From assembly GCF_900454535.1 (NCBI RefSeq), contig NZ_UGSP01000001.1, positions 1,919,501-1,983,500 on the forward strand: a DNA stretch of 64,000 bases, written 5' to 3'. This stretch comes from Avibacterium avium. Its GTDB lineage: Bacteria; Pseudomonadota; Gammaproteobacteria; Enterobacterales; Pasteurellaceae. A program made the position numbers and the translations under genes. Positions 32,384-41,017 of this stretch are shown here, in pieces. Below the pieces are notes generated by a model. It did not search any database, was not told the origin of the DNA, and saw nothing but the letters and a program-made list of their open reading frames with translations. Position 1 is the stretch's first letter, and every line of letters begins with the position of its first letter.

Positions 32384-33802
32384 TTAAAATATTTTTTGTA
32401 TTTCAAATGTGATGCTATGTTTGTGATAAGGAATATTTAAGCTGTTACTGTTTACACGTTGATAGTTATAACCTAATGTTGGCATTATCCCCATAAATTG
32501 AATATGGGGGGACCAGATTGATGCTGAAAATTGTGTTTCGCGATCCTGCCGTTTGGCGTTACCACTTAATCCCCAGTAGAATGGTGCTTTGTAGTTTTTC
32601 TGTTCGCGGGCAAGGCGTAAACGAGCGCCAATATTTTGGTTTTGATAGCCTAAATTGATATTTGCTCGATATTTTATATATCGATCTTGTGGATAATCGG
32701 TGGCATATTTTTTACCTATCTCAGCAGAGATGCCAGCATACCATTTTGAGTTAATTGTCCAAGTGCCACTCAACGATAGATTTTGTGTATAGTTTGTGAG
32801 ATGTTTATATTGTTTCTGCCGATACCGTTCAGTTGCATAATTAAATGCAATTTTACTGCGAAAATTGTTCGTCCATTGATATTGCCAGCTGGTTGTTATA
32901 CCAAAATGATTAGTGTAAGGCTTTTCGGCAAAAATGCGTAGTCCTGTATAAGGCTCTAGTGTAAATTGATGATGATAATTGGCATAGCCGAAAGGAATCG
33001 TTATTCGCCCATAAAAATCATTGTATTGGTGATAAGTGCGGTATATTTTGCCGATAAAATCAGTTTGCCATTGAGTATAAAAACCATTTGGCATAAAAAA
33101 AGTTTTTTGATTGCCAAATTGATAGCTTAACCCTTTATCTGCAAGGGGCTTTTCGAATGAAAATGAGCCAACTTTTGCTTTATCTGGTGCATTATTAATA
33201 TTCTTATCATTGAGAAATTCGATTCTAAGATAGTATTTCCATTCTTTACGAGATTGGAGATATTGATCTATTTTCTCTAGTTGAAGACGGAATGGTAGAG
33301 AGGGTGTTGATAGATGCTGCTGAACAAGTTTTGAGGCCAGCCAGATTTGTTGATCTAGCAGTAGGCTGTCAATATGATGAAAAATGGCTTTTTCTGAATT
33401 AGGCTGGAGTTTTTCTACTTTTGTAAATTGGTTTATGGCTAAGGGATATTGCTGTGTTGATTTTGCTATTAACCCTTTTGCATAAGCGATGATAATTGGG
33501 CTTGGGTTAGCACTTGTTTCATAGATAGGAAGAATTTTTGTCAGTAGTGGAATATGTTCTTGCTGAACTGCAATGTTTATTACTCTTTGTAGCAATTCTG
33601 GCGCATAACGCAATTGCTCTGCCTTAATTTTACGGGGTTCTGAAGAGGATTTTGGGGTGTCTTGCCAATAAGAGGAAGAATGATGAATATTGATAGCCTC
33701 GTAATTTAATTCAGGGGCTTCTTTTATGGCCATATCTTGTGGTAAAGCCCATATTTTACTCGATAGAGTAAGGGGAAGAGTTAGGAATATTATTTTTTTC
33801 AT
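32384..33802 (-). CDS. Surface lipoprotein assembly modulator (Slam, DUF560) outer-membrane translocon
   Basis: Slam proteins flip certain lipoproteins such as TbpB across the outer membrane to the cell surface. The 472-residue product has a signal peptide (MKKIIFLTLPLTLSSKIWA). An N-terminal TPR-like helical region follows at about residues 60-190, with phrases such as KGLIAKSTQQYPLAINQF. The C-terminal barrel is rich in alternating aromatic strands and ends KHSITFEIQKIF with a terminal Phe. Its position 56 bases after the TbpA-like gene and in the same unit as a TbpB-like lipoprotein supports the role. An uptake sequence lies inside the gene near 33033. Substrate specificity is inferred from the neighbours. 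Confidence 0.85.
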   Translation of the reverse strand: MKKIIFLTLPLTLSSKIWALPQDMAIKEAPELNYEAINIHHSSSYWQDTPKSSSEPRKIKAEQLRYAPELLQRVINIAVQQEHIPLLTKILPIYETSANPSPIIIAYAKGLIAKSTQQYPLAINQFTKVEKLQPNSEKAIFHHIDSLLLDQQIWLASKLVQQHLSTPSLPFRLQLEKIDQYLQSRKEWKYYLRIEFLNDKNINNAPDKAKVGSFSFEKPLADKGLSYQFGNQKTFFMPNGFYTQWQTDFIGKIYRTYHQYNDFYGRITIPFGYANYHHQFTLEPYTGLRIFAEKPYTNHFGITTSWQYQWTNNFRSKIAFNYATERYRQKQYKHLTNYTQNLSLSGTWTINSKWYAGISAEIGKKYATDYPQDRYIKYRANINLGYQNQNIGARLRLAREQKNYKAPFYWGLSGNAKRQDRETQFSASIWSPHIQFMGIMPTLGYNYQRVNSNSLNIPYHKHSITFEIQKIF

Positions 33803-33858
33803 TGCTCATTACTCAATAAAATGCAGTATGCCTATGGCATACCGCATTTAATCACTTA

Positions 33859-36417
33859 TTAAAATTTAATTTCTAGTCCTGCAAAAAAGTTACGTCCAGG
33901 GGCGGCTACGACAGAGTAGTTTGGGGTATCTAAATTAGTTTCTAAACTGCCATTCCATACTGTTTGTCGAGCAGACTCCCAAGTCACATAGCGATAATTA
34001 AATAAATTGTAGATACCAGCTCGGAATGTCATATATTTATTAAATTGATAATGTCCTGTGAGATCCGCAATAATCCAAGATTTTGTTTTAATATGAGAAC
34101 GGCTTTCTTCTATCACGCCTAACGGTGAGCTATCTTGAGCCACAAGCTCCCCACTATCTTTTCCTTTCGAATAGGTTGTAACGAAGTTGAGTCCCCATTT
34201 TTCTTCTGGTGAGAGGTAGGATAGTCCATATACCAATCGTAGCGGTTGAAGAGAATCAAGGGAGTATGCTCTTCCTTCATATTTTTCAGGCATTTTAGCT
34301 GGCCCGCCAATTTGCTGTGTTTTACTGATTTTAGCAAATAGATTAAGCCCTTCAGGGAAACGCGCCCATAAACTATAGAGATCTAAATTCGCGCTAATAT
34401 CATAGCCACGCACTTTGATATCTTGTGTATTGTAATAGAATAAATCGCCTCGCCCTTGTCCCGTAGGTTGTTTTAAAGAAGCGAGTGCAATCATATTTTT
34501 ATAAGTTGCCCAGAAATAGCTACTTTTTAGACGTAATGCTTTGTATTCAAATTCAGCGCCTATTTCTTGGTTGCGAGAGTACTCTTTATCTAATTTTCCT
34601 TGGACTGAATGACCGTTAGCATTAAGCGTTGGCCCTAATTGTTCGTAAACAGAAGGCACTCTAAATCCACTACTATTGCGATAAGTGAAGGCTAATGGCT
34701 CGATAATTTGGTATTTGACACCAAAATCCCAAGAGAGGTTTTGATATTTACTTTGCTTGAATTGAATAGAACGTTGTTGCTCCTCAAGGGTTGGGTTACC
34801 TTTAAATTGATAGTGATCATAACGTAATGCACTAGAGATAAACCATTTTTCCCCTAGTGTGATGGAATCGCTGATACCAATAAAATAATGGCGACTTTTT
34901 ATTGGGGTAATTGGGTGAAAATCACTATGCTGATTACTATCAAGTTCAATAGGCCCTGAGGCGACACGCTTATAAATGATATCGCTAAAGCGATCATAAT
35001 CATAAAAATGATGTTTACTAAATATAGATCCGAGAACAACGCGGGTATCATGTCCTGCTTCTCCCCATTCCCAGAGCTTATTTAAATTGAGATCTAAACG
35101 ATAGTCTGTTTGTTTGCTATTAACGATATGATGCCAAGATTTTTGCCCATCTTCAGTTGCCCAGCAATTCGCATCGACTGAAGGCCACTTAGCACAATTT
35201 AGACGTTTCACTTCTGATTGCATAATCAGATCACGCTTATCAAAACGAACCACCGCAGAGTTTAGCCAAGAGGCTTCATCTTTTGCATCAAAGTGGTACT
35301 CTAATCCAATTCTATTATTTTGATGTGTATCAAAATAAAATTGTGAAGGGGTATATTGAATCCGTTTTGTTGATATTTCATCATAGAAAGGGGATTCAGA
35401 GTAGAGTACGCCATTAATCAGATGCTTCTCTCGACCATTATAATAGTTTGGGCGCTGCATTTCGCGCATTTTATATTGTTGTTTAGTCCGATTTATTACG
35501 ATACCTAAGTAATGTTGTGGGGTAAAATGCCAGCCAAATTTACTGAGTAATGAATCACTTTCATAATCGAGTGGATTCGGGATGCGGCGACGTACTCCAC
35601 TAACTTCTTCCATACTCACCCAACGTCCTTTTTTATTCATAATAGGATCGACAGGATCGGCGTAATTAGCAATGAAAAGGCTTCCTTTATAAAGATCTTT
35701 ATGAGCTTGAACTTCATGACCATTACGATGAGAATATTGCACAAATCCATCGAATTTCCCAGCTCGGAAAGCGAGTCCACCACTGTATAATTTACGCTTA
35801 TCTTTAGAGGTATAGTCGGCTTTAAAACGGCCACCTATGGATTGATCGGGCTGTAAAAAATCATCAACATTTTTTGTTTCCATTGATACCGCACCGCCTA
35901 ATGCGCCACTACCCGATTCTGCAGATGATGCCCCTTTTCGCAGATCAAGAAGTCGAAGATCTTCATATTCAACATCATTTTTTGAAGAGGCTGATAACAT
36001 TGAAAATGTACCGCTCGCATCATGTCTTTTTAAGGTTGATGAAGCACCTAATCCATCTAGATCAATGGCTACGCGATCTTGGTCAACACCGCGTATAGAG
36101 AATCCCCGCGTTGTTCCTCGTCCTCCTGCTTCGGTAATGGAGATGCCGGGATCGTAGCGGGTGATATCGCGAATGTTTTCTATTTGCTCATTTTGTATTT
36201 GAGCCTGATTCTTGCGTACCTCTCCTAAGCCTGAAACGTTTTGTTTCTGTTTTTCAAATTTTTCTTTAACATAAATTGTCTCTAGTGTTGTGGAATCAGG
36301 CTCTTCTAAAACATTTTGTTGATTATTAGCTTGAGCATAAAGTGCGGTACAAAAAAGACAAAAAACGAGATTTATTCTGTTTATTAGAAAAATAGTGTTA
36401 TTTGCTGACATTGTCAT
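33859..36417 (-). CDS. tbpA: TonB-dependent outer-membrane receptor, TbpA-like
   Basis: This is a TonB-dependent receptor that takes iron, or possibly haem, from a host protein with its lipoprotein partner. The 852 residues have a signal region near FCLFCTALYAQA, a plug domain with IRDITRYDPGISITEAGGRG and FSIRGVDQDRVAIDLDGLG, and a 22-strand barrel. The C-terminus contains YNLFNYRYVTWESARQTVW and ends in LEIKF, patterns shared by TbpA and haemoglobin receptors of Neisseria and Pasteurellaceae. It is shorter than classical TbpA (about 900), so HpuB- or haemoglobin-type specificity is not excluded. It lies six bases after the lipoprotein gene, so the two are co-translated. The TbpB-like partner favours transferrin. 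Confidence 0.75.
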   Translation of the reverse strand: MTMSANNTIFLINRINLVFCLFCTALYAQANNQQNVLEEPDSTTLETIYVKEKFEKQKQNVSGLGEVRKNQAQIQNEQIENIRDITRYDPGISITEAGGRGTTRGFSIRGVDQDRVAIDLDGLGASSTLKRHDASGTFSMLSASSKNDVEYEDLRLLDLRKGASSAESGSGALGGAVSMETKNVDDFLQPDQSIGGRFKADYTSKDKRKLYSGGLAFRAGKFDGFVQYSHRNGHEVQAHKDLYKGSLFIANYADPVDPIMNKKGRWVSMEEVSGVRRRIPNPLDYESDSLLSKFGWHFTPQHYLGIVINRTKQQYKMREMQRPNYYNGREKHLINGVLYSESPFYDEISTKRIQYTPSQFYFDTHQNNRIGLEYHFDAKDEASWLNSAVVRFDKRDLIMQSEVKRLNCAKWPSVDANCWATEDGQKSWHHIVNSKQTDYRLDLNLNKLWEWGEAGHDTRVVLGSIFSKHHFYDYDRFSDIIYKRVASGPIELDSNQHSDFHPITPIKSRHYFIGISDSITLGEKWFISSALRYDHYQFKGNPTLEEQQRSIQFKQSKYQNLSWDFGVKYQIIEPLAFTYRNSSGFRVPSVYEQLGPTLNANGHSVQGKLDKEYSRNQEIGAEFEYKALRLKSSYFWATYKNMIALASLKQPTGQGRGDLFYYNTQDIKVRGYDISANLDLYSLWARFPEGLNLFAKISKTQQIGGPAKMPEKYEGRAYSLDSLQPLRLVYGLSYLSPEEKWGLNFVTTYSKGKDSGELVAQDSSPLGVIEESRSHIKTKSWIIADLTGHYQFNKYMTFRAGIYNLFNYRYVTWESARQTVWNGSLETNLDTPNYSVVAAPGRNFFAGLEIKF

Positions 36418-36423
36418 TTCCTT

Positions 36424-38220
36424 TTATTGTTGAATTTGTTTCCCACCAAAAACGGCACCGAAAGTTTTGTCTTCTTTGATTACAGTTCCCCCAATTTCAT
36501 TGGCGTTTGTACCGTAAAAATGACCAACGACATTTGCTTCACCAGTAATAACAGAACCAGATCCCGTAGTATTACCATCGTGTACGGCGAGATTTGCTTT
36601 TCCAGTAAAGCCATTGTCTGTTATAGCGAGGTTTTCAAATTTTACGGCTGGCGTTTCGCCATTATTTTTCAATTCGCCCGATACTTGGCGAGTAGCAAAA
36701 TTTGCTGTAAATTCGGCATCTTGATAACGTCTTGATACATTAGTAGCTTGACCTTTACCAAATCCATACCAATGCCCGAGGTATTTTACTTCACCAGTTG
36801 AAGGAATTTCAGAAATAGGCGTAACATAGCCTTGTACAAATAGATTACCTCTCTTATCAGTTTGATTATCTACTTGTTTTATTTCGTGGTTTTCAATGCC
36901 AAAACGTAAAAAGCTAAAATTTCCGCAGCATATATTGTCTGTTTTAGTGGTATCTAAATTAACCAAAATGCCATCAATTTGAAGCGTATTAATATCGCCA
37001 GAAAAATTTTGCGATTGTGGTTTATTTTCAGCAAAGGTGCTTCTATCTCCTTCATTAGTGAAAGAGAGGGTTTGAGCATTTAGACGCTTACCGTCAGTTT
37101 CAACCCCTTCTTCTGAATTTTGCTTGGCCGCAAAAACGCCAGCGAAATGATTGTTTTCTGACCATACTCGTCCCGCTAATTGTTCTGCCTTTTTACCTGC
37201 AAAGGAGCCTAATACTTTTGCGTTTTCGGGTAATGGGGGATTGCTATTTCCTTCATTAACAAAGAGGGTGGTCTGACTATTTTTTGTAGCATTACCACGG
37301 AAACCATTTTCTGTAATTGTTGCATTAATATCATAAACAATTCGTTTATTATTTTTATCAATGGCATCAAGTTGTCCGCTTACTGTTTTACTTGAAAAGT
37401 CAACAGTAAAAACAGCTTTGTTTTGTTTTGATGTTCCTCCAGCTTGCTGGCCAGTTTCGTGGTATGAACCACTACCACTACTTTTTTCTGGGGTATAGGT
37501 TGCATATTCCCAAACACCGTTATAAGTTACTTTTCCTTTCACCGGCATATCCATTGTTTTTTCGCGAATGGCATAAAAAATATTGTTATAGCTTTGCCCT
37601 CTAGGAAGAACGGTTTTGGGATCTTGTTCAATTAATTCAATAAAACCGACTTTTGCATCACCATACTCTGTAATTTTGAGATAAATGTAATTAACACGAT
37701 CTTCTGTAGAATAAAAAACCAAGGTTGTGCCTTTCTCTTTGTCCTCTATAGGAAAGACTTGTGAAATATCTTTCACCGCTCTTTTCCATACTTTTTTGCC
37801 ATTTTCATCAATAACTTGAATAGACTCTGAATGGGCTTGATGATCTTGAGTGAGAGGATAATCCCCTTTAAATAATAGAACATCATAATCTGCTGGATTA
37901 AGGTTAGTGCGTGTATCGCTAATGATGCGTTTTTGGGTTTTTACATATTCATAATCACTATTCATTACAAAAACATCTCCTCCTCCGCCAGCTCCCCAAG
38001 GGGTTGTGGCTACCCAAGCCATTTCACTTAGATCCTCTGGTGCAGGAGATTCTAGTTTTTTGCCGTTATTTTCATTGACATAACTAGGTTTAGCAGGCTG
38101 ATTATCAGTAATAACATTAGGTGGGTTAGCATTCTCCACTTCAAATCCACCGCCGCCAGAAGCACAGCTTATGCAGAATAATGAACTGAGCGTGCATAGA
38201 ATAGTTTTCTTCATTTCCAT
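36424..38220 (-). CDS. tbpB: TbpB-like surface lipoprotein
   Basis: TbpB-type lipoproteins sit on the cell surface, bind iron-loaded host transferrin and hand it to TbpA. The 598-residue precursor has a lipoprotein signal with the lipobox cysteine at C19 (LFCISC), then an SGGGG linker. Two lobes each end in a small beta-barrel. The first closes near FAGVFAAKQ at about residue 380 and the second closes at the end with GAVFGGKQIQQ. AAGGAG lies seven bases before the ATG at 38220, favouring that start over the internal Met3. Tbp, lactoferrin-binding LbpB and related Slam substrates share this fold. Transferrin is the likeliest ligand but is not proven. Confidence 0.78.
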   Translation of the reverse strand: MEMKKTILCTLSSLFCISCASGGGGFEVENANPPNVITDNQPAKPSYVNENNGKKLESPAPEDLSEMAWVATTPWGAGGGGDVFVMNSDYEYVKTQKRIISDTRTNLNPADYDVLLFKGDYPLTQDHQAHSESIQVIDENGKKVWKRAVKDISQVFPIEDKEKGTTLVFYSTEDRVNYIYLKITEYGDAKVGFIELIEQDPKTVLPRGQSYNNIFYAIREKTMDMPVKGKVTYNGVWEYATYTPEKSSGSGSYHETGQQAGGTSKQNKAVFTVDFSSKTVSGQLDAIDKNNKRIVYDINATITENGFRGNATKNSQTTLFVNEGNSNPPLPENAKVLGSFAGKKAEQLAGRVWSENNHFAGVFAAKQNSEEGVETDGKRLNAQTLSFTNEGDRSTFAENKPQSQNFSGDINTLQIDGILVNLDTTKTDNICCGNFSFLRFGIENHEIKQVDNQTDKRGNLFVQGYVTPISEIPSTGEVKYLGHWYGFGKGQATNVSRRYQDAEFTANFATRQVSGELKNNGETPAVKFENLAITDNGFTGKANLAVHDGNTTGSGSVITGEANVVGHFYGTNANEIGGTVIKEDKTFGAVFGGKQIQQ

Positions 38221-38239
38221 AAAACATCTCCTTATTAGT

Positions 38240-38282
38240 AATAATTCTCATTAATATTATTATAAATAAGAATTATTATCAA
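38240..38282 (-). promoter_or_regulatory. tbpB promoter with overlapping Fur box
   Basis: On the minus strand TTGATA (38277-38282) and TAATAT (38254-38259) are separated by 17 bases. The same stretch is rich in Fur-type hexamers: GATAATAATTCTTATTTAT at 38262-38280, and AATAATTCTCATTAATATT on the plus strand at about 38240. The overlap predicts iron repression of the whole tbpB-tbpA-slam unit. Confidence 0.65.
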
Positions 38283-38363
38283 AAAATATTTTAAGAATGA
38301 GGAAGATTCTATGAAATGCTATTTCAATAATGCTTAGTGGTGATATTTATAGATATGATGAAT

Positions 38364-38392
38364 GAGGTGCATAGATCTTAGCTATGCACCCT
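38364..38392 (-). terminator. Hairpin after prlC
   Basis: GGTGCATAG and CTATGCACC (38366-38390) form a 9-bp perfect stem between the prlC stop and the tbpB promoter. No clean T run follows, so termination strength is uncertain. Confidence 0.5.
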
Positions 38393-38407
38393 GAGGAGAA
38401 GTGAATG

Positions 38408-40450
38408 CTATTGAGTTGAAATTCCCTTATGTTTTAACAAGGCATCTAATTGTGGTTCTCTGCCGCGGAAGCGTTTGAATAATGCCATTGGCTCTTCTGA
38501 ACCGCCACGGGTGAGAATTTCATCAAGGAAAGATTGCCCGGTTACGGGGTTGAAAATGCCTTCTTCTTCAAAACGTGAGAACGCATCTGCCGATAGCACT
38601 TCCGCCCATAAATAGCTGTAATAGCCTGCTGCATAACCGCCAGCAAAAATATGGCTAAAGCTATGCGGATTTCTTGCCCAATCCACACCTTTAATTACCG
38701 CCACATCTTCTTTCACTTGTTTTAAGGTGTCTAAAATTTGATTTGGTTGGTTCGCATCAAAATAATGGTGCAAACGGAAATCAAATAGCCCAAATTCAAG
38801 CTGACGTAACACGAACATTGCTGCTTGGAAGTTTTTCGCTTTAAGCAACTGTTGCAATTTTTCTTTTGGTAGCGGTTCGCCAGTTTCATAATGCCCTGAA
38901 ATAAAGGCAAGCGCATCTTCTTCCCAGCACCAGTTTTCTAAGAATTGGCTTGGTAATTCCACTGCGTCCCAAGGCACGCCATTAATGCCCGCCACATCTG
39001 CGACATCAATTTGTGTGAGCATATGATGAATGCCGTGTCCAAATTCGTGGAATAAGGTGGTAACTTCATCGTGAGTGAAGAGCGCAGGTTTATCACCCAC
39101 TGGTGCGTTAAAGTTACAAGTGAGATAAGCCACTGGCTGTTGAATTGTGCCATCGGCTTTACGGCGGCGGCCAACACAATCGTCCATCCACGCACCGCCA
39201 CGTTTATTTTCACGAGCGTATAAGTCTAAATAAAAACTACCGCGCACTTGATCTTGACTATCAATCAAATCAAAGAAACGCACATCTTTATGCCAAGTAT
39301 CCACATCAAAACGTTCCACGGCGCGAATATTAAATAGGCGCTTAATTAGCTCAAATAAGCCTGAAAGTACGCGATCTTCGGGGAAATAAGGGCGAAGTTC
39401 TTCATCATTTATGGCGTATAAATGTTGTTTTTGTTTTTCGCTATAAAATGCAATATCCCAAGGCTCAAGTGCGGTAATATTAAAGTGCGTTTTACAAAAC
39501 GCTTCTAATTCCGCTAATTCTTGTTGTCCTTGTGCTTTGGAACGGCTTGCCAAATTATCGAGAAAATCCAACACTTGTTGCGGATTTTCAGCCATTTTAG
39601 TGGCAAGGGAAAGCTCGGTGTAATGCTCAAAATCAAGCAATTTCGCCAATTCAACGCGCAAGGTTAAGATCTCTTGCATTATGGCAGAATTATCCCATTT
39701 CCCTGCATTCGGGCCTTGTTCTGAAGCACGAGTCACAAAAGCACGATACATTTCTTCTCGCAAATCGCGATTTTCGCAATACGTCATCACCGGCAAATAG
39801 CTTGGAAACTCAAGGGTGACGCGATAACCTTCTAGCCCTTTGCTTTCTGCAGATTGTTTTGCCGCTTGCAAGGCACTTTCTGGCAAGCCTGCCAATTCAT
39901 TTTTATCCGTGATCACCTTATCCCAGCCCATTGTGGCATCTAGCACATTATTGCTAAATTGTGAGCTTAATTCAGATAAACGCGCCACGATTTCACCATA
40001 GCGTTTTTGTTTTTCGGCTGGCAAAGAAATGCCAGACAATTTGAAATCGCGCAATGCATTATCAATGGCTTTCTTCTGTGCCACGCTGTAAGTTTCATAT
40101 TCTGGGCTATTTTTTAGCTGTAAATAGGCTTGGTATAAGCCTTCGTGTTGCCCTAACCAAGTGCTATATTCAGAAAGCAATGGCAAGCAAGCTTGATAGG
40201 CTTCACGCAATTCAGGGCTATTTTTCACCGCATTTAAGTGGCTCACAGGCGACCAGGCTTTGCTTAAGCGATCGCCACTTTCGGTAAGCGGTTCAATAAA
40301 ATTCTGCCAAGTTAAGTGCGGTTGTTTTAAAACCTGTTCTACAGTATCTCGATTTTCTTGAATTAATTGACTAATTGCAGGTTGAATGTGTTCAGGTTTA
40401 ATTTGCGAAAACTGCGGTAAGAGAGTTTCGCTTAACAATGGATTTGACAT
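38408..40450 (-). CDS. prlC: Oligopeptidase A
   Basis: PrlC is a cytoplasmic M3 zinc metallopeptidase that degrades signal peptides and other short peptides. The 680-residue protein has normal length and opens MSNPLLSETLLPQFSQIKPEHIQPA. The zinc motif is HEFGHGIHHML, and the downstream Glu ligand region is present. A deleted second copy of this gene remains at 31884-32173, on the other side of the iron-acquisition genes. The YbaN-like and OppA-like genes diverge from it. Confidence 0.97.
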   Translation of the reverse strand: MSNPLLSETLLPQFSQIKPEHIQPAISQLIQENRDTVEQVLKQPHLTWQNFIEPLTESGDRLSKAWSPVSHLNAVKNSPELREAYQACLPLLSEYSTWLGQHEGLYQAYLQLKNSPEYETYSVAQKKAIDNALRDFKLSGISLPAEKQKRYGEIVARLSELSSQFSNNVLDATMGWDKVITDKNELAGLPESALQAAKQSAESKGLEGYRVTLEFPSYLPVMTYCENRDLREEMYRAFVTRASEQGPNAGKWDNSAIMQEILTLRVELAKLLDFEHYTELSLATKMAENPQQVLDFLDNLASRSKAQGQQELAELEAFCKTHFNITALEPWDIAFYSEKQKQHLYAINDEELRPYFPEDRVLSGLFELIKRLFNIRAVERFDVDTWHKDVRFFDLIDSQDQVRGSFYLDLYARENKRGGAWMDDCVGRRRKADGTIQQPVAYLTCNFNAPVGDKPALFTHDEVTTLFHEFGHGIHHMLTQIDVADVAGINGVPWDAVELPSQFLENWCWEEDALAFISGHYETGEPLPKEKLQQLLKAKNFQAAMFVLRQLEFGLFDFRLHHYFDANQPNQILDTLKQVKEDVAVIKGVDWARNPHSFSHIFAGGYAAGYYSYLWAEVLSADAFSRFEEEGIFNPVTGQSFLDEILTRGGSEEPMALFKRFRGREPQLDALLKHKGISTQ

Positions 40451-40573
40451 AAAAGCTCCTTGCTTTTAAAAGAAAGTATTAAGCTAACAAATAAGGCAAG
40501 ATTTTATAATATCAAGGTTGAGAAATCTAAAAAAATATGGATAATTGAGAATAATTTTTATTTGGAAAGAAAA

Positions 40574-40936
40574 ATGAAAGCAATTTACATCATTTTAGGA
40601 TTTATTTCACTGGCCCTTGGCATTATTGGCGCATTTTTGCCCCTGCTGCCGACCACGCCTTTTTTGTTGCTCACCGTGTTTTGCTTTGCGCAAGGCTCTG
40701 AACGTTTGCATAACTGGATTATTCAAACGGAGCTGTACAAAAAACATCTGCAATCTTTTAGCGAACAACGGGCTTTAACCTTAAAAACTAAAATCCGCAT
40801 TCTTATTTTATCCACCACAATGCTGGCGATCGGCTTTTATTTCACGCCGACAATGTTTGGCAAAGCGGCGATTTTGCTTGGCTTGCTGATTCATTATTGG
40901 GTGTTCTTCTTTTGGATTAAAACCCTGAAAGAATAA
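40574..40936 (+). CDS. YbaN/DUF454 family inner-membrane protein
   Basis: This is a small membrane protein of about 120 residues in the DUF454 family, with no established function. From the ATG at 40574, preceded by GGAAAGAAAA, it reads MKAIYIILGFISLALGIIGA, then the family-typical FLPLLPTTPFLLLTVFCFAQGSE. Two hydrophobic segments and a C-terminal aromatic segment (HYWVFFFWIKTLKE) follow. The frame is open back to 40460, but the extra part is Lys/Asn-rich and lacks a ribosome site. Confidence 0.82.
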   Translation: MKAIYIILGFISLALGIIGAFLPLLPTTPFLLLTVFCFAQGSERLHNWIIQTELYKKHLQSFSEQRALTLKTKIRILILSTTMLAIGFYFTPTMFGKAAILLGLLIHYWVFFFWIKTLKE

Positions 40937-40958
40937 TGCGCGCGAACGGAAAGAATAA

Positions 40959-40987
40959 TTGGTAATCAAGGGGCGTTTTTGTATAAT
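40959..40987 (+). promoter_or_regulatory. Strong sigma-70 promoter of the OppA-like gene
   Basis: TTGGTA and TATAAT are spaced by exactly 17 bases, with TG directly before TATAAT (extended -10). Transcription would begin at about 40994, which rules out the in-frame ATG at 40979 as the gene start. Confidence 0.75.
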
Positions 40988-41017
40988 GCCCCTATTTTTA
41001 CATCAGCCTTTAAGCCA

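Noticed and set aside
40460-40573. N-terminal extension of the YbaN-like protein
   Set aside because: The ribosome site and the hydrophobic start fit the ATG at 40574; the extension is Lys-rich and unlike the family.
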